Origin: Sporosarcina sp. ACRSM
GTDB lineage: Bacteria > Bacillota > Bacilli > Bacillales_A > Planococcaceae
NCBI RefSeq assembly: GCF_022346545.1
Contig: NZ_JAKRNU010000004.1
Coordinates: 248,001 to 312,000 of the forward strand
DNA length: 64,000 nucleotides
Direction of reading: 5' to 3'
Positions 19,036 through 29,545 of the stretch are shown one piece after another (the first letter of the stretch is position 1; the number at the start of each line of letters is the position of its first letter). The translations under genes were made by a program, and so were the position numbers. The notes below the pieces were generated by a model, which saw nothing but the letters and a program-made list of their open reading frames with translations, did not search any database and had not been told where the DNA came from.

Positions 19036-19790
19036 CAGAACATGAAGCGGAATTGATCGGCGGGAAAAATCCTGTCGTTGAAGCGTTGCGCTCCGGCAGA
19101 GAGTTGAATAAGATTTGGATCGCCGAAGGGTTGAATAAAAAAAGCATCGGGGAAATCCTATCGCTCGCAAAAGAAGGTGGAATTGTCGTTCAAGCGGTTC
19201 CGAAACAAAAACTGGATGGGATGTTGGCGATCAATCATCAAGGGATCGTCGCATCGGTTGCTGCCTATTCGTATGCAGAACTGGAAGATTTGTTCAGCGT
19301 GGCAAAGGCGCGTGGGGAAGATCCGTTTTTTATCATCCTCGATGAGTTGGAGGATCCTCATAATTTAGGCTCCATTTTACGGACGGCAGATGCGTCAGGG
19401 GTGCATGGCATCATCATTCCGAAGCGCAGGTCTGTCGGCTTGACGGGAATCGTGGCGAAAGCATCGACAGGAGCCATTGAACATATTCCGGTCGTTCGGG
19501 TCAATAATCTTTCACAGACGGTGGATGAATTGAAAAAGCGGGGTGTCTGGGTTGCAGGAACGGATGCGGCGAAATCGGTGGATTATCGCTTGATGGATGC
19601 GACACTTCCGCTTGCGATCATCATCGGAAGTGAAGGGAGAGGAATGTCACGGATCCTGAAGGAGAGATGCGACTTCTTGTACCACTTGCCGATGGTCGGA
19701 CATGTGACATCGTTGAATGCCTCTGTCGCAGCCTCCCTTCTGATGTACGAAGTACTGCGCAAGCGTCAACCGCATGCGTCTGAAAGGTGA
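19032..19790 (+). CDS. rlmB: 23S rRNA (guanosine-2'-O-)-methyltransferase RlmB
   Basis: A SPOUT-class methyltransferase of 252 aa. It has an N-terminal RNA-substrate domain ([21 protein letters not shown]) and a C-terminal knot domain: [26 protein letters not shown] and [22 protein letters not shown]. The start overlaps the mrnC stop by 4 bp. Target position 2251 is assigned by family. Confidence 0.93.
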   Translation: MTEHEAELIGGKNPVVEALRSGRELNKIWIAEGLNKKSIGEILSLAKEGGIVVQAVPKQKLDGMLAINHQGIVASVAAYSYAELEDLFSVAKARGEDPFFIILDELEDPHNLGSILRTADASGVHGIIIPKRRSVGLTGIVAKASTGAIEHIPVVRVNNLSQTVDELKKRGVWVAGTDAAKSVDYRLMDATLPLAIIIGSEGRGMSRILKERCDFLYHLPMVGHVTSLNASVAASLLMYEVLRKRQPHASER

Positions 19791-20302
19791 AAGCGGATGT
19801 ACTCCTTGTAGACGGCTATAACGTGATCGGGGCATGGGAGGAATTGCGCCGGATGAAAACGGAGCGACTTGCAGACGCGCGCGATCGGCTCATCGAACGG
19901 ATGGCAGAGTACAAGGCACATACAGGATGGCGCGTCATCATTGTGTTTGACGCGCATCTCGTACCTGGCATCGAAAAAAAGAAGCAGCGTCATAACGTCG
20001 AGGTCGTATTTACAAGGGAAAACGAAACAGCGGATGAACGGATTGAAAAACTTGTCGCAGAGCTAGGAGGGCGACGGGTGCAACTCCATGTGGCGACATC
20101 GGATTTGACAGAGCAATGGGTTATTTTTGCCCAAGGAGCCCTCCGGAAGTCTGCTCGGGAACTTGAAATTGAAATGAATGAGATTGATAAACTTATCTCC
20201 ATAAAGGTCAAGGAGATTCAAGAGCAACGGCCATTTTCAAAGATACCTTTAAGTGATGAAGTTGCGGAAAAATTCGAAAAGTGGCGACGGGGAATGAAGT
20301 GA
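19787..20302 (+). CDS. rae1: Ribosome-associated A-site endoribonuclease Rae1 (YacP)
   Basis: An NYN/PIN-fold nuclease that cuts certain mRNAs in the ribosomal A site in B. subtilis. The GTG start overlaps the rlmB stop (GTGA); no better in-frame start exists. The 171-aa protein begins VLLVDGYNVIGAW with the conserved Asp and Asn. It continues IIVFDAHLVPGIEKKKQRHNVEVVFT and ATSDLTEQWVIFAQGALRKSARE, very close to B. subtilis YacP. Confidence 0.94.
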   Translation: MKADVLLVDGYNVIGAWEELRRMKTERLADARDRLIERMAEYKAHTGWRVIIVFDAHLVPGIEKKKQRHNVEVVFTRENETADERIEKLVAELGGRRVQLHVATSDLTEQWVIFAQGALRKSARELEIEMNEIDKLISIKVKEIQEQRPFSKIPLSDEVAEKFEKWRRGMK

Positions 20303-20306
20303 ACGG

Positions 20307-20336
20307 TTGACGCAAAATTTTTCCATACAGTATACT
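20307..20336 (+). promoter_or_regulatory. SigA promoter of sigH
   Basis: TTGACG (20307-20312), an 18-bp spacer and TATACT (20331-20336). In B. subtilis sigH has a SigA promoter repressed by AbrB; no AbrB site can be read by eye. Confidence 0.65.
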
Positions 20337-20372
20337 TAGACTATCATCGTTTGAAGAACCGGGGTGATCCAT

Positions 20373-21023
20373 TTGGTGGAAAAGACATACGTTGAAGGCG
20401 GAATATCGGATTTCACTGGATTATCCGATGCGGAAATCATCACCATCATACAAGAGGGGAACGCAGATGCGCTCGATTTTTTGATTACAAAATATCAATC
20501 TTTTGTGAGAGTGAAAGCGCGCTCATACTTTCTGATCGGAGGCGATCGGGAAGATATTGTCCAAGAGGGAATGATCGGATTGTACAAGGCGATCCGGGAC
20601 TTCAAAGAAGATCGTTTAAGCTCATTTAAAGCATTCGCCGAACTGTGTATCACGCGTCAAATTATTACGGCTATCAAAACTGCAACAAGACAAAAACATA
20701 TTCCGCTCAACACATCGGTATCTTTGGACAAGCCTGTTTTCGACGAAGACTCCGATCGGACATTGCTTGATGTCATAGCGGGACCCCTGCTGGATGATCC
20801 GGAAGATTTCATTATCCATAAGGAAAATTTCGGTCAGATGGAAGAAGAGATCAACAAAGTATTAAGCGGTTTAGAGAAACAAGTGCTTGCGCTTTACTTG
20901 GACGGTCAATCTTATCAGGAGATTTCGGATGAGTTGAACAGACAGGTGAAATCGGTGGATAATGCATTGCAAAGGATTAAGCGGAAATTGGAACGCTATA
21001 TGGAAGTCGGCTCCGTTCGTTGA
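20373..21023 (+). CDS. sigH: RNA polymerase sigma-H factor
   Basis: The sigma factor for early sporulation and competence genes. The start is TTG 20373 (alternative GTG 20376), placed 8 nt after an extended Shine-Dalgarno match GGGGTGATCC. The 216-aa protein has region 2 (DALDFLITKYQSFVRVKARSYFLIGGDREDIVQEGMIGLYKA is the core and -10 recognition part) and region 4 (QVLALYLDGQSYQEISDELN helix-turn-helix). Its presence fits a spore former, although sigH also exists in non-sporulating relatives. Confidence 0.96.
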   Translation: MVEKTYVEGGISDFTGLSDAEIITIIQEGNADALDFLITKYQSFVRVKARSYFLIGGDREDIVQEGMIGLYKAIRDFKEDRLSSFKAFAELCITRQIITAIKTATRQKHIPLNTSVSLDKPVFDEDSDRTLLDVIAGPLLDDPEDFIIHKENFGQMEEEINKVLSGLEKQVLALYLDGQSYQEISDELNRQVKSVDNALQRIKRKLERYMEVGSVR

Positions 21024-21041
21024 CCGACCATTTCCATTGTA

Positions 21042-21070
21042 TTGACAGCATGCAGGTTAGGTGTTACTCT
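21042..21070 (+). promoter_or_regulatory. SigA promoter of rpmG-secE
   Basis: A perfect TTGACA (21042-21047), a 17-bp spacer and TACTCT (21065-21070), 129 bp ahead of rpmG. Confidence 0.75.
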
Positions 21071-21198
21071 TTAGCAAGACTATGAGAAGATGTCGAAAAG
21101 TCTGTGGACAGTGACTGAATCCGTACGACTTGGATTCTAGAAGTAAGACTACATCAGAGTTCGGAAACGAAAAGTATGCAGTCGTTTAGGGTGAGAAA

Positions 21199-21348
21199 AT
21201 GTCTAAGAAAATAATTTTAAGTTGTGATAGTTGCGGGACGCGAAATTATTCCGTGCCGGCTCGTAGCAATCATTCGACGGAACGGTTGTCGCTCAAAAAG
21301 TTTTGTAGCCGGTGCAATGCACATACGATACACAAACAGACAGCTTGA
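21199..21348 (+). CDS. rpmG: 50S ribosomal protein L33
   Basis: A 49-aa protein starting MSKKIILSCDSCGTRNYSV. The CDSC and CSRC pairs make this the zinc-containing form of L33. Its position directly before secE matches Bacilli. The start ATG lies behind AGGGTGAG. It belongs to the large ribosomal subunit. Confidence 0.93.
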   Translation: MSKKIILSCDSCGTRNYSVPARSNHSTERLSLKKFCSRCNAHTIHKQTA

Positions 21349-21405
21349 GATACAACGAACTGTCTGAAAGCAGCATCATATTTACAGTCGGAGGGTTACG
21401 GTATA

Positions 21406-21591
21406 ATGGGCAAGTTAAGCGCTTTTTTTAAAAATGTTGTCTCGGAAATGCGGAAAGTCAGCTGGCCGAAACGGAAAGAATTGACGCGCTACACGATTGT
21501 TGTTCTTTCTACAGTCGTCTTCATGGCGATCTACTTCGGGATTGTCGATCTTGGCATTTCACGTTTGATGGAATGGTATCTTGCATTATAA
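21406..21591 (+). CDS. secE: Preprotein translocase subunit SecE
   Basis: The small clamp subunit of the SecYEG channel. It is 61 aa with one membrane helix (TIVVLSTVVFMAIYFGIVDLGI) and the amphipathic segment EMRKVSWPKRKELTRYT that is diagnostic of SecE. A terminator follows, so nusG is driven separately. Confidence 0.95.
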   Translation: MGKLSAFFKNVVSEMRKVSWPKRKELTRYTIVVLSTVVFMAIYFGIVDLGISRLMEWYLAL

Positions 21592-21664
21592 AACGAATCT
21601 GTAAACGATATAGGTTACTCAGCAGGCCGCTACAAAGCGGTTTGTGAATAACCCTTTGAAAAAT

Positions 21665-21694
21665 ATCCCGTCTGACAGCAAGAACGGGTTTTTT
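21665..21694 (+). terminator. Rho-independent terminator after secE
   Basis: CCCGT pairs with ACGGG and is followed by six Ts. A further 8-bp hairpin (AGGCCGCT with AGCGGTTT) lies just upstream near 21624-21643. Confidence 0.75.
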
Positions 21695-21827
21695 CAATTG
21701 TCCAGCTTTTCTGGATAGCTAAGAAATGATACAATCTCGTACAATATAGAGCGGAGAAGTTTTGGTGAATCACCGCTATTTAAGGTGTGCGAAAAGAAGG
21801 AGGGACGGACGTACAGTCCTTGTGCAT

Positions 21828-22367
21828 ATGGAAATGGAAAAAAATTGGTATGTCGTTCATACGTACTCCGGTTATGAAAATAAGGTGAAGGCCAATCTGG
21901 AAAAACGTGTAGAAACGATGGGAATGCAGGATAAAATTTTCCGCGTCGTCATTCCGGAAGAAGAGGAGACGGATTTCAAAGACGGTAAAAAACGTACAGT
22001 GATGAAAAAAACGTTTCCTGGATATGTTCTTGTAGAAATCATCATGACAGATGATTCTTGGTATGTCGTCAGAAATACGCCTGGCGTAACAGGTTTCATT
22101 GGTTCTTCAGGCGGGGGAGCGAAGCCGACGCCGTTACTTCCGGAAGAAGTAGAGTTCATCCTGAAACAGATGGGCGTCAAAGAAGGAAAAGCGGAAGTGG
22201 ACTATGAAATTGGTGAAATGGTCCAAGTGCTTGAAGGACCGTTTGCACACTTCCAAGGGAAAGTGGAAGAGATTGATCAAGATAAAGGCAAAGTGAAAGT
22301 ATCGGTCGATATGTTCGGTCGGGAAACGAATATGGAGCTCGACTTCAATCAGGTCGAAAAATTATAA
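21828..22367 (+). CDS. nusG: Transcription elongation and termination factor NusG
   Basis: It binds RNA polymerase and affects pausing and termination. The start is ATG 21828 or 21834 (MEKNWYVVHTYSGYENKV); the second gives 177 aa, as in B. subtilis. It has an NGN domain (to about residue 110) and a KOW domain (VQVLEGPFAHFQGKVEEID). The nearest strong Shine-Dalgarno (AAGGAGGG, 21797-21804) is 23 nt from the first ATG, with a small hairpin between. Confidence 0.95.
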   Translation: MEMEKNWYVVHTYSGYENKVKANLEKRVETMGMQDKIFRVVIPEEEETDFKDGKKRTVMKKTFPGYVLVEIIMTDDSWYVVRNTPGVTGFIGSSGGGAKPTPLLPEEVEFILKQMGVKEGKAEVDYEIGEMVQVLEGPFAHFQGKVEEIDQDKGKVKVSVDMFGRETNMELDFNQVEKL

Positions 22368-22378
22368 ATGATTTCCAC

Positions 22379-22407
22379 TTGCATACAGTGCATAATAGTG
22401 GTATCAT
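22379..22407 (+). promoter_or_regulatory. SigA promoter of rplK-rplA
   Basis: TTGCAT (22379-22384), 17 bp, TATCAT (22402-22407). The 130-nt leader that follows contains CCGGC-GTAA-GCCGG and a GGG/CCC hairpin, where L1 could bind to regulate the operon as known in bacteria; that role is inferred. Confidence 0.65.
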
Positions 22408-22537
22408 TTCAAAGGTCAGACTATAAATAAAGTAGTTTGGGCGGATTAACCAATTCTACCGGCGTAAGCCGGCAGGCACATATTGAGTGGGAGGGGCAAC
22501 CCAATTACCACATCACGGACTTAAGGAGGTGTGTCTC

Positions 22538-22963
22538 GTGGCTAAAAAAATCATCAAAGTTGTTAAGTTACAAATTCCTGCTGGAAAAGCGAACCCGGCT
22601 CCACCAGTTGGACCGGCGCTAGGTCAAGCGGGTGTGAACATCATGGGATTCTGTAAAGAATTCAATGCGCGTACAGCAGATCAAGCAGGTCTAATCATTC
22701 CTGTTGAGATTTCCGTATTCGAAGACCGTTCATTCACATTCATTACAAAAACTCCACCGGCAGCAGTATTGCTGAAGGTTGCAGCTAATCTTCAAAAAGG
22801 TTCAGGTGAGCCGAATAAAAAGAAGGTTGCTACTGTAAAACGCGATAAAGTTCGCGAAATTGCAGAGTCAAAAATGCAGGACTTGAACGCGGCATCAGTT
22901 GAAGCAGCGATGGCAATGGTTGAAGGTACTGCTCGCAGCATGGGAATCACGATCGAAGACTGA
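22538..22963 (+). CDS. rplK: 50S ribosomal protein L11
   Basis: 141 aa, the normal length. The GTG start 22538 ([30 protein letters not shown]) follows AAGGAGG. It has the N-terminal proline-rich domain and the C-terminal rRNA-binding domain ([14 protein letters not shown] end). It forms the GTPase-associated centre with 23S rRNA and is followed by rplA. Confidence 0.98.
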   Translation: MAKKIIKVVKLQIPAGKANPAPPVGPALGQAGVNIMGFCKEFNARTADQAGLIIPVEISVFEDRSFTFITKTPPAAVLLKVAANLQKGSGEPNKKKVATVKRDKVREIAESKMQDLNAASVEAAMAMVEGTARSMGITIED

Positions 22964-23083
22964 TCATGATCCGATAAAGCGTGTTTCTTTGTAGTGGGGG
23001 TTGCGCTCGTTCTTTAAGAACACGCAACCCTTATTCGTGGGAGGTATAATCCGTTAAAACCACAATCGAGGAGGAAATAATAG

Positions 23084-23785
23084 ATGGCTAAAAGAGGTAA
23101 AAAGTTCACAGAAGCTGCGAAGCTTGTGGAACGTATGAAATCATACGACGTAAAAGAAGCGATTGCGCTTGCAAAACAAACAAGCACAGTCAATTTTGAC
23201 GCTACAGTCGAAGTTGCATTCCGCCTTGGAATCGACACTCGTAAAAACGACCAGCAAATCCGTGGAGCAGTTGTGCTTCCGAACGGTACTGGTAAAACGC
23301 AACGCGTTCTCGTTTTTGCTAAAGGTGAAAAATTGAAAGAAGCGGAAGCAGCTGGTGCTGACTACGCAGGCGATGCAGAATATATCAACAAAATCCAACA
23401 AGGTTGGTTTGAGTTTGATGTAATCGTTGCGACTCCTGATATGATGGGAGAAGTCGGTAAAATTGGTCGTGTCCTAGGACCGAAAGGCCTTATGCCGAAC
23501 CCGAAAACAGGAACAGTTACATTTGACGTAGCGAAAGCTGTTGAAGAGATCAAAGCTGGTAAAGTTGAATACCGTGCGGACAAAGCGGGTATCATCCACG
23601 CGCCAATCGGAAAAGTTTCATTCGACGATGCGAAGCTTGAAGAAAACTTCGCGACTGTTTTTGAAACAATTCAAAAAGCTAAGCCTGCTGCAGCTAAAGG
23701 AACATACATGAAGTCTGTGAATATCACGACTACAATGGGTCCTGCTGTAAAAGTAGATCCTTCTAGCGTAACAGTTAAAAATTAA
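23084..23785 (+). CDS. rplA: 50S ribosomal protein L1
   Basis: 233 aa. The signature [21 protein letters not shown] is intact near the middle, with [15 protein letters not shown] at the start. It is a component of the L1 stalk and, in the family, can repress translation of its own operon. Confidence 0.98.
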   Translation: MAKRGKKFTEAAKLVERMKSYDVKEAIALAKQTSTVNFDATVEVAFRLGIDTRKNDQQIRGAVVLPNGTGKTQRVLVFAKGEKLKEAEAAGADYAGDAEYINKIQQGWFEFDVIVATPDMMGEVGKIGRVLGPKGLMPNPKTGTVTFDVAKAVEEIKAGKVEYRADKAGIIHAPIGKVSFDDAKLEENFATVFETIQKAKPAAAKGTYMKSVNITTTMGPAVKVDPSSVTVKN

Positions 23786-23787
23786 TA

Positions 23788-23816
23788 TTGACAAACGATA
23801 GACTTTCTGATAAGAT
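23788..23816 (+). promoter_or_regulatory. SigA promoter of rplJ-rplL
   Basis: A perfect TTGACA (23788-23793), 17 bp, TAAGAT (23811-23816), right after rplA. Confidence 0.8.
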
Positions 23817-23829
23817 TTCGTTTGTTAGA

Positions 23830-23968
23830 ATATAACCATTTGTACCGTAGACAGCAGGAGCGGCATGCCGCTTAATGTTTCCTGCCGAGGACAAGACGCT
23901 CTTTTGACTTAAAAGATGACGACTTTTCTGCCCTCGTGTCTGCTTTGTGTAGATATGAGGGCTTTTCA
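23830..23968 (+). promoter_or_regulatory. Ribosomal protein L10 leader
   Basis: The conserved pieces ACCGTAGACAGCAGG and CCTGCCGAGGACAAG are the hallmark of the L10 leader RNA. The leader ends in an intrinsic terminator-like hairpin, GCCCTCGTGTCTG with AGATATGAGGGC followed by TTTTC. L10 (or the L10-L12 complex) binding here is expected to control rplJL. Confidence 0.88.
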
Positions 23969-24008
23969 TATCGGTATAAGTGACCCGAATTTTTTAGGAG
24001 GTGTCCAA

Positions 24009-24509
24009 ATGAGCAAAGTATTAGAAGCTAAACAAGCAGTAGTTGGCGAAATTACAGACAAGCTAAAAGCATCATCATCTGTTGTTGTTGTTGACTACCG
24101 TGGTCTGAACGTCAGCCAAGTTACGGAACTACGTAAACAGCTTCGTGAAGCAGGTATCGACTTCAAAGTTTACAAAAACTCCATGACACGTCGTGCTGCT
24201 GAAGCTGCAGGACTTGAAGGGTTGAATGAATACCTTACAGGACCGAACGCAATTGCGTTTTCTAACGAAGATGTAGTTGCACCTGCGAAAATCTTGAATG
24301 ATTTCGCAAAACAAAACGACAAGCTTGAAATCAAAGCAGGCGTTATCGAAGGCGCGATCGCAACAGAAGCGGACGTTAAAGCGTTGGCGGAACTTCCATC
24401 ACGCGAAGGTCTACTTTCTATGCTACTCAGCGTACTTCAAGCACCAATGCGCAACTTCGCACTTGCAACAAAAGCTGTTGCAGAGCAAAAAGAAGAGCAA
24501 GGCGCTTAA
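24009..24509 (+). CDS. rplJ: 50S ribosomal protein L10
   Basis: 166 aa from ATG 24009 ([15 protein letters not shown]) behind AGGAGGTG. It has an N-terminal rRNA-binding domain ([23 protein letters not shown]) and a C-terminal helix that holds the L7/L12 dimers. Its own leader lies upstream. Confidence 0.97.
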   Translation: MSKVLEAKQAVVGEITDKLKASSSVVVVDYRGLNVSQVTELRKQLREAGIDFKVYKNSMTRRAAEAAGLEGLNEYLTGPNAIAFSNEDVVAPAKILNDFAKQNDKLEIKAGVIEGAIATEADVKALAELPSREGLLSMLLSVLQAPMRNFALATKAVAEQKEEQGA

Positions 24510-24576
24510 TCGAGCTGCCTGACATACAACTTGCGGGGTAAGCCCGACAAAAAACAACTATTAGGAGGAAACTATA

Positions 24577-24942
24577 ATGACTAATGCACAAATCCTTGAA
24601 GCAATCAAAGAAATGACAGTTCTTGAATTGAACGACCTAGTAAAAGCAATCGAAGAAGAATTCGGCGTAACTGCTGCTGCACCTGTTGCAGTTGTTGGTG
24701 GAGCTGCTGGCGGAGACGCTGCTGCTGAGCAAACTGAATTCGACGTAGTTCTTGCATCTGCTGGCGATCAAAAAATCAAAGTTATCAAAGCTGTTCGTGA
24801 AATCACTGGCCTAGGCTTGAAAGAAGCGAAAGAAGTAGTAGATAACGCTCCAAAAGCACTTAAAGAAGGCGTATCTAAAGAAGAAGCAGAAGAAATGAAA
24901 GCGAAACTTGAAGAGGTTGGCGCTTCAATCGAACTTAAGTAA
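24577..24942 (+). CDS. rplL: 50S ribosomal protein L7/L12
   Basis: 121 aa: N-terminal dimerisation helices, an alanine-rich hinge, and the C-terminal factor-binding domain ([20 protein letters not shown]). It forms the flexible stalk that recruits translation GTPases. Confidence 0.98.
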   Translation: MTNAQILEAIKEMTVLELNDLVKAIEEEFGVTAAAPVAVVGGAAGGDAAAEQTEFDVVLASAGDQKIKVIKAVREITGLGLKEAKEVVDNAPKALKEGVSKEEAEEMKAKLEEVGASIELK

Positions 24943-24952
24943 TTTCGAATAG

Positions 24953-24996
24953 TGAAGGGAAGCTCGTCAAAAAACGACGGGCTTTTCTTCGTTTTT
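24953..24996 (+). terminator. Rho-independent terminator after rplL
   Basis: A 15-bp G-U-containing stem (GAAGGGAAGCTCGTC with its partner) closes on an A6 loop and is followed by T-rich sequence. Confidence 0.85.
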
Positions 24997-25060
24997 TTAC
25001 CTTTATCTTCAATCAGTTATGGAATAAGAAAGAAATTGCGAGCCGAGGGGAGGACTTCGT

Positions 25061-25663
25061 GTGTCCGAACATTATTACGCTAAGGATCCGAAAGTGAAAA
25101 GTGATCCGAAAGAATGGAATGACGAATTGCGCGGAGTGAAACTGCGATTCAAGACGGATGCAGGAGTATTTAGCAAAGGGGAAGTGGATTTTGGTTCAAG
25201 ACTCCTTGCAGAAGCATTCGTTTTACCAGAGTTGGCGGGTGCGATTTTAGATGTCGGTTGCGGCTACGGTCCGATCGGTTTGTCGATTGCCGGATCTTTT
25301 CCGGAACGGAATATTCACATGGTCGATGTGAACGAACGGGCGTTAGCTTTAGCTGCACATAACGCAGGGCAAAATGGCATTGAGAATGTGGAAATTTATC
25401 CGAGTGATGCATTATCAGCTGTTAAAGAAACAGCGTTTGCTGCGATCTTGACGAATCCGCCGATCCGTGCAGGAAAAGAGACGGTATTCAAAATTTATGA
25501 AGAAGCTCATACGAAGCTTGCGGCGGGTGGCGAGTTATGGGTTGTCATTCAGAAGAAGCAAGGGGCACCTTCGACGATCAACCATTTACAAGAGCTGTTT
25601 GGCCGGGTGGAGGCGGTTGTGAAGAAGAAAGGGTATTATATTATAAAGGCAGAAAAGTATTGA
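25061..25663 (+). CDS. ybxB: Class I SAM-dependent methyltransferase YbxB, RsmC-like
   Basis: The GTG start is 7 nt after GGGGAGG. The 200-aa protein has the SAM-binding motif ILDVGCGYGPIGLSI near residue 65 and the catalytic motif LTNPPIRAGKE of the RsmC/RlmG (N2-guanine methyltransferase) family. Its place between rplL and rpoB matches B. subtilis ybxB. The target is unproven; rRNA is likely from the family. Confidence 0.9.
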   Translation: MSEHYYAKDPKVKSDPKEWNDELRGVKLRFKTDAGVFSKGEVDFGSRLLAEAFVLPELAGAILDVGCGYGPIGLSIAGSFPERNIHMVDVNERALALAAHNAGQNGIENVEIYPSDALSAVKETAFAAILTNPPIRAGKETVFKIYEEAHTKLAAGGELWVVIQKKQGAPSTINHLQELFGRVEAVVKKKGYYIIKAEKY

Positions 25664-25688
25664 CTTAGAAATGCAACTATGGTAATGT
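25660..25688 (+). promoter_or_regulatory. SigA promoter of rpoBC
   Basis: TTGACT (25660-25665, overlapping the ybxB stop), 17 bp, TAATGT (25683-25688). A second weaker candidate, TTGCAT (25730) with TATACT (25755), has a 19-bp spacer. Confidence 0.6.
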
Positions 25689-25786
25689 TAGAAAATGCAT
25701 AAATTATTATAATGCGGTCGTATGCCCTTTTGCATAAGAATTGGAAATGTTAGGTATACTGGCGATGTATAAAGGATTGTTAAACC

Positions 25787-25821
25787 GAAAATGAGCTCTT
25801 GCCGGAACTCGTTTTCTTTTT
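25787..25821 (+). terminator. Terminator or attenuator in the rpoB leader
   Basis: GAAAATGAG (25787-25795) pairs with CTCGTTTTC (25808-25816), followed by T-runs, about 70 nt before rpoB. It lies downstream of the promoter, so it may limit read-through into rpoB. Confidence 0.7.
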
Positions 25822-25892
25822 GTTTTTTCGATATCATACACCATTTTTATGATTTCGCAAAGGACTAATATTGTTTTTGAGGGGTGAAAGAG

Positions 25893-28800
25893 TTGACAGG
25901 TCATTTAGTTCAGTATGGTCAACACCGTCAGCGTAGAAGTTTCGCACGGATCAGCGAAGTGCTCGATTTGCCGAATCTGATTGAAATCCAGACGGCATCT
26001 TATGAATGGTTCTTGGAAGAAGGATTGCGTGAAATGTTCCGTGATATTTCTCCGATTCAGGACTTCACGGGAAATCTTTCGTTGGATTTCGTCGATTATC
26101 AGTTAGCAGAACCTAAGTATCCTGTTGATGAATCGAAAGAGCGTGACGTCACGTATGCAGCACCGTTACGTGTTAAGGTACGCTTGCACAACAAAGAAAC
26201 TGAAGAAGTGAAAGAACAAGATGTCTTTATGGGAGATTTCCCACTTATGACTGAAAACGGTACGTTTGTCATAAATGGCGCGGAGCGGGTAATCGTTTCC
26301 CAACTTGTGCGTTCCCCGAGCGTCTACTTCAATGATAAGGTGGACAAAAACGGGAAACGCGGCTTTGCTGCAACTGTTATTCCGAACCGCGGAGCTTGGT
26401 TGGAGTATGAAACAGACGCGAAAGACGTTGTCCACGTTCGAATCGACCGGACGCGGAAGTTGCCGGTTACAGTACTTCTTCGTGCACTCGGCTTTTCATC
26501 CGATCAGGAAATCATCGATTTAATCGGTGATAATGAGTATTTACGCAATACGCTTGAAAAGGATAATACGGAAAGCTCTGAAAAAGCCCTGCTTGAAATT
26601 TACGAACGTTTACGTCCGGGTGAGCCACCGACGTTGGATAGCGCGAAGAACCTTTTGTTCTCTCGATTCTTTGACGCGAAAAGATATGATTTAGCGAATG
26701 TTGGACGCTACAAGATGAACAAGAAGCTTCATGTGCAAAACAGATTGTTCAACCAAATTGCTGCCGAAACGTTAGTGGATCCTGAAACAGGTGAAATTCT
26801 ACTGGAGAAGGAACAGCTCATTGATCGTCGGACATTGGATCGCTTGCTTCCGCATTTGGAAAATGGAATCGGCTTCGAGGAGATTTCCCATGCGAGCGGC
26901 GTTCTAGACGAGGACATTAAGATTCAAACAATTAAAATCTACTCTCCGAAAAGTGAAGACAAACAAGTGATCAACGTCATTTCAAATGCATATGTAGACG
27001 AGTCGATCAAACACGTCACGCCTGCAGATATCGTTGCATCCATCAGCTATTTCTTCAACCTCCTTCACGGAGTAGGGAATACAGATGATATCGACCATCT
27101 CGGGAATCGTCGTCTCCGCTCTGTAGGCGAGCTTCTTCAAAATCAGTTCCGCATCGGGCTTTCCCGTATGGAACGTGTTGTCAAAGAGCGTATGTCTATC
27201 AATGATACGCAATCGATCGTGCCGCAACAGCTCATCAACATTCGCCCGGTCATTGCATCGATTAAAGAGTTCTTCGGAAGTTCTCAGCTTTCCCAGTTCA
27301 TGGATCAGACGAACCCGTTGGCTGAATTGACGCATAAGCGCCGACTATCTGCCCTCGGGCCTGGTGGTTTGACGCGTGAGCGTGCAGGGATGGAAGTACG
27401 TGACGTTCACTACTCTCACTATGGTCGTATGTGTCCGATTGAAACGCCTGAGGGACCGAATATCGGGTTGATTAACTCATTATCTACATTTGCGAAAGTG
27501 AACAAGTTCGGGTTCATTGAAACGCCGTATCGGAAAGTGGATCCTGAAACAGGACGGGTTACTGCTCAAATCGATTACTTGACTGCAGATATTGAAGATA
27601 ACTATGTCGTTGCACAAGCAAATGCAATCCTTGCGGAAGACGGTTCTTTCGTCAACGAAGAAGTTGTCGGTCGTTTCCAAGGGGATAACACAGTATTTAA
27701 ACGTGAACAGATTGACTATATGGACGTTTCACCTAAGCAAGTTGTTTCTGCCGCGACGGCTTGTATCCCGTTCCTTGAGAACGATGACTCGAACCGTGCG
27801 CTCATGGGGGCGAACATGCAACGGCAAGCTGTACCTCTTCTTAATCCGGAGGCGCCGTTTGTCGGAACAGGAATGGAACACGTCTCTGCTCGTGACTCGG
27901 GAGCTGCTGTGCTTGCGAAGTTTGACGGAATCGTCGAACACGTCGAAGCGAAAGAGATCCGCGTTCGCCGTATTGAAACGATTGACGGTAAAGAAGTGAA
28001 AGGCGATCTTACGATTTACCGCCTTGAAAACTTCATCCGTTCGAACCAAGGGACATGTTATAACCAGCGTCCGATCGTCCGTGTTGGAGATCGTGTGAAG
28101 CCGCTTGATATCCTGGCGGATGGTCCTTCCATGGAGCAGGGAGAACTTGCACTTGGCCGTAACGTCTTGATGGCATTCATGACATGGGATGGTTACAACT
28201 ATGAAGATGCCATCATCATGAGTGAACGTCTCGTGAAAGATGATGTATTCACTTCGGTTCATATCGAGGAATACGAGTCTGAAGCGCGGGATACGAAACT
28301 TGGGCCTGAAGAGATTACACGTGATATTCCAAACGTTGGTGAGGATGCGCTTCGTAACCTTGATGACCGAGGAATCATCCGGGTCGGGGCAGAGGTGCGC
28401 GATGGCGATATCCTTGTCGGGAAAGTAACGCCAAAAGGTGTAACGGAACTGACGGCCGAAGAAAGATTACTACACGCAATCTTCGGTGAAAAAGCACGGG
28501 AAGTCCGCGATACATCACTTCGTGTGCCACATGGCGCAGGCGGTATCGTTCTGGATGTGAAAGTATTCAATCGTGAAGACGGCGATGAATTGCCACCAGG
28601 CGTAAACCAATTGGTGCGTGCTTATATCGTTCAAAAACGTAAAATCTCCGTCGGGGATAAAATGGCCGGACGTCACGGTAACAAAGGGGTTATCTCCCGT
28701 ATCTTACCTGAGGCGGATATGCCATATCTTCCGGACGGCACACCAATTGACTTGATGCTTAACCCGCTCGGTGTACCATCTCGTATGAACATCGGACAGG

Positions 28801-29426
28801 TTCTTGAAATGCACCTCGGTATGGCAGCGCGCAGCCTTGGCGTCCATATGGCGTCTCCTGTATTTGACGGAGCGAACGAAGAGGATGTCTGGGAGACGAT
28901 GGAAGAAGCCGGCATGGATCGGGACGGGAAAACAGTCCTATACGATGGCCGTTCCGGTGAAGCATTTGACAACCGGGTATCTGTCGGTGTCATGTATTTG
29001 ATCAAGCTCGCGCATATGGTCGATGACAAACTCCATGCACGTTCGACAGGACCATACTCACTCGTCACGCAACAGCCACTCGGCGGTAAAGCCCAGTTCG
29101 GTGGACAGCGTTTCGGGGAGATGGAAGTGTGGGCGCTCGAGGCATATGGTGCCGCTTATACACTACAGGAAATCTTGACTGTGAAGTCGGATGACGTTGT
29201 CGGACGCGTGAAGACTTATGAAGCGATCGTCAAAGGAGATAGCGTACCACAACCAGGTGTACCAGAATCGTTCAAAGTTCTGATTAAAGAGCTTCAGAGT
29301 CTGGGTCTGGATGTGAAGATGCTATCGCAAGATCTAGAAGAAATCGAACTTCGCGATCTTGATGAAGATGAAGATATGCAACCAACGGATGCGTTGAACT
29401 TGATTAAAGAAGATCAACCTGTTTGA
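25893..29426 (+). CDS. rpoB: DNA-directed RNA polymerase subunit beta
   Basis: 1177 aa. The TTG start 25893 ([20 protein letters not shown]) is 6 nt after GAGGGGTG and matches the Bacillus N-terminus. The rifampicin-site segment [21 protein letters not shown] has the wild-type residues. The active-centre region includes [12 protein letters not shown], and the C-terminal [15 protein letters not shown] contacts beta'. The C-terminus stops soon after the DLDEDED acidic stretch and lacks the longer acidic tail of B. subtilis. Confidence 0.98.
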   Translation: MTGHLVQYGQHRQRRSFARISEVLDLPNLIEIQTASYEWFLEEGLREMFRDISPIQDFTGNLSLDFVDYQLAEPKYPVDESKERDVTYAAPLRVKVRLHNKETEEVKEQDVFMGDFPLMTENGTFVINGAERVIVSQLVRSPSVYFNDKVDKNGKRGFAATVIPNRGAWLEYETDAKDVVHVRIDRTRKLPVTVLLRALGFSSDQEIIDLIGDNEYLRNTLEKDNTESSEKALLEIYERLRPGEPPTLDSAKNLLFSRFFDAKRYDLANVGRYKMNKKLHVQNRLFNQIAAETLVDPETGEILLEKEQLIDRRTLDRLLPHLENGIGFEEISHASGVLDEDIKIQTIKIYSPKSEDKQVINVISNAYVDESIKHVTPADIVASISYFFNLLHGVGNTDDIDHLGNRRLRSVGELLQNQFRIGLSRMERVVKERMSINDTQSIVPQQLINIRPVIASIKEFFGSSQLSQFMDQTNPLAELTHKRRLSALGPGGLTRERAGMEVRDVHYSHYGRMCPIETPEGPNIGLINSLSTFAKVNKFGFIETPYRKVDPETGRVTAQIDYLTADIEDNYVVAQANAILAEDGSFVNEEVVGRFQGDNTVFKREQIDYMDVSPKQVVSAATACIPFLENDDSNRALMGANMQRQAVPLLNPEAPFVGTGMEHVSARDSGAAVLAKFDGIVEHVEAKEIRVRRIETIDGKEVKGDLTIYRLENFIRSNQGTCYNQRPIVRVGDRVKPLDILADGPSMEQGELALGRNVLMAFMTWDGYNYEDAIIMSERLVKDDVFTSVHIEEYESEARDTKLGPEEITRDIPNVGEDALRNLDDRGIIRVGAEVRDGDILVGKVTPKGVTELTAEERLLHAIFGEKAREVRDTSLRVPHGAGGIVLDVKVFNREDGDELPPGVNQLVRAYIVQKRKISVGDKMAGRHGNKGVISRILPEADMPYLPDGTPIDLMLNPLGVPSRMNIGQVLEMHLGMAARSLGVHMASPVFDGANEEDVWETMEEAGMDRDGKTVLYDGRSGEAFDNRVSVGVMYLIKLAHMVDDKLHARSTGPYSLVTQQPLGGKAQFGGQRFGEMEVWALEAYGAAYTLQEILTVKSDDVVGRVKTYEAIVKGDSVPQPGVPESFKVLIKELQSLGLDVKMLSQDLEEIELRDLDEDEDMQPTDALNLIKEDQPV

Positions 29427-29449
29427 TATTGATAAAGTAATCATCGGGT

Positions 29450-29475
29450 GAGGGGGAAGTCGCACGTTCCCCCTC
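29450..29475 (+). terminator. rpoB-rpoC intercistronic hairpin
   Basis: GAGGGGGAA (29450-29458) and TTCCCCCTC (29467-29475) pair perfectly over an 8-nt loop, followed by TTTAT. It could be a partial terminator or an RNA processing or stability element between the two polymerase genes. Confidence 0.65.
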
Positions 29476-29545
29476 TTTATGCCCTTAATGTGCGTTTGCT
29501 CGGAAAAGCCAACTGCAGCGATAAGACTAAAGGGAGGTAGGCTCC

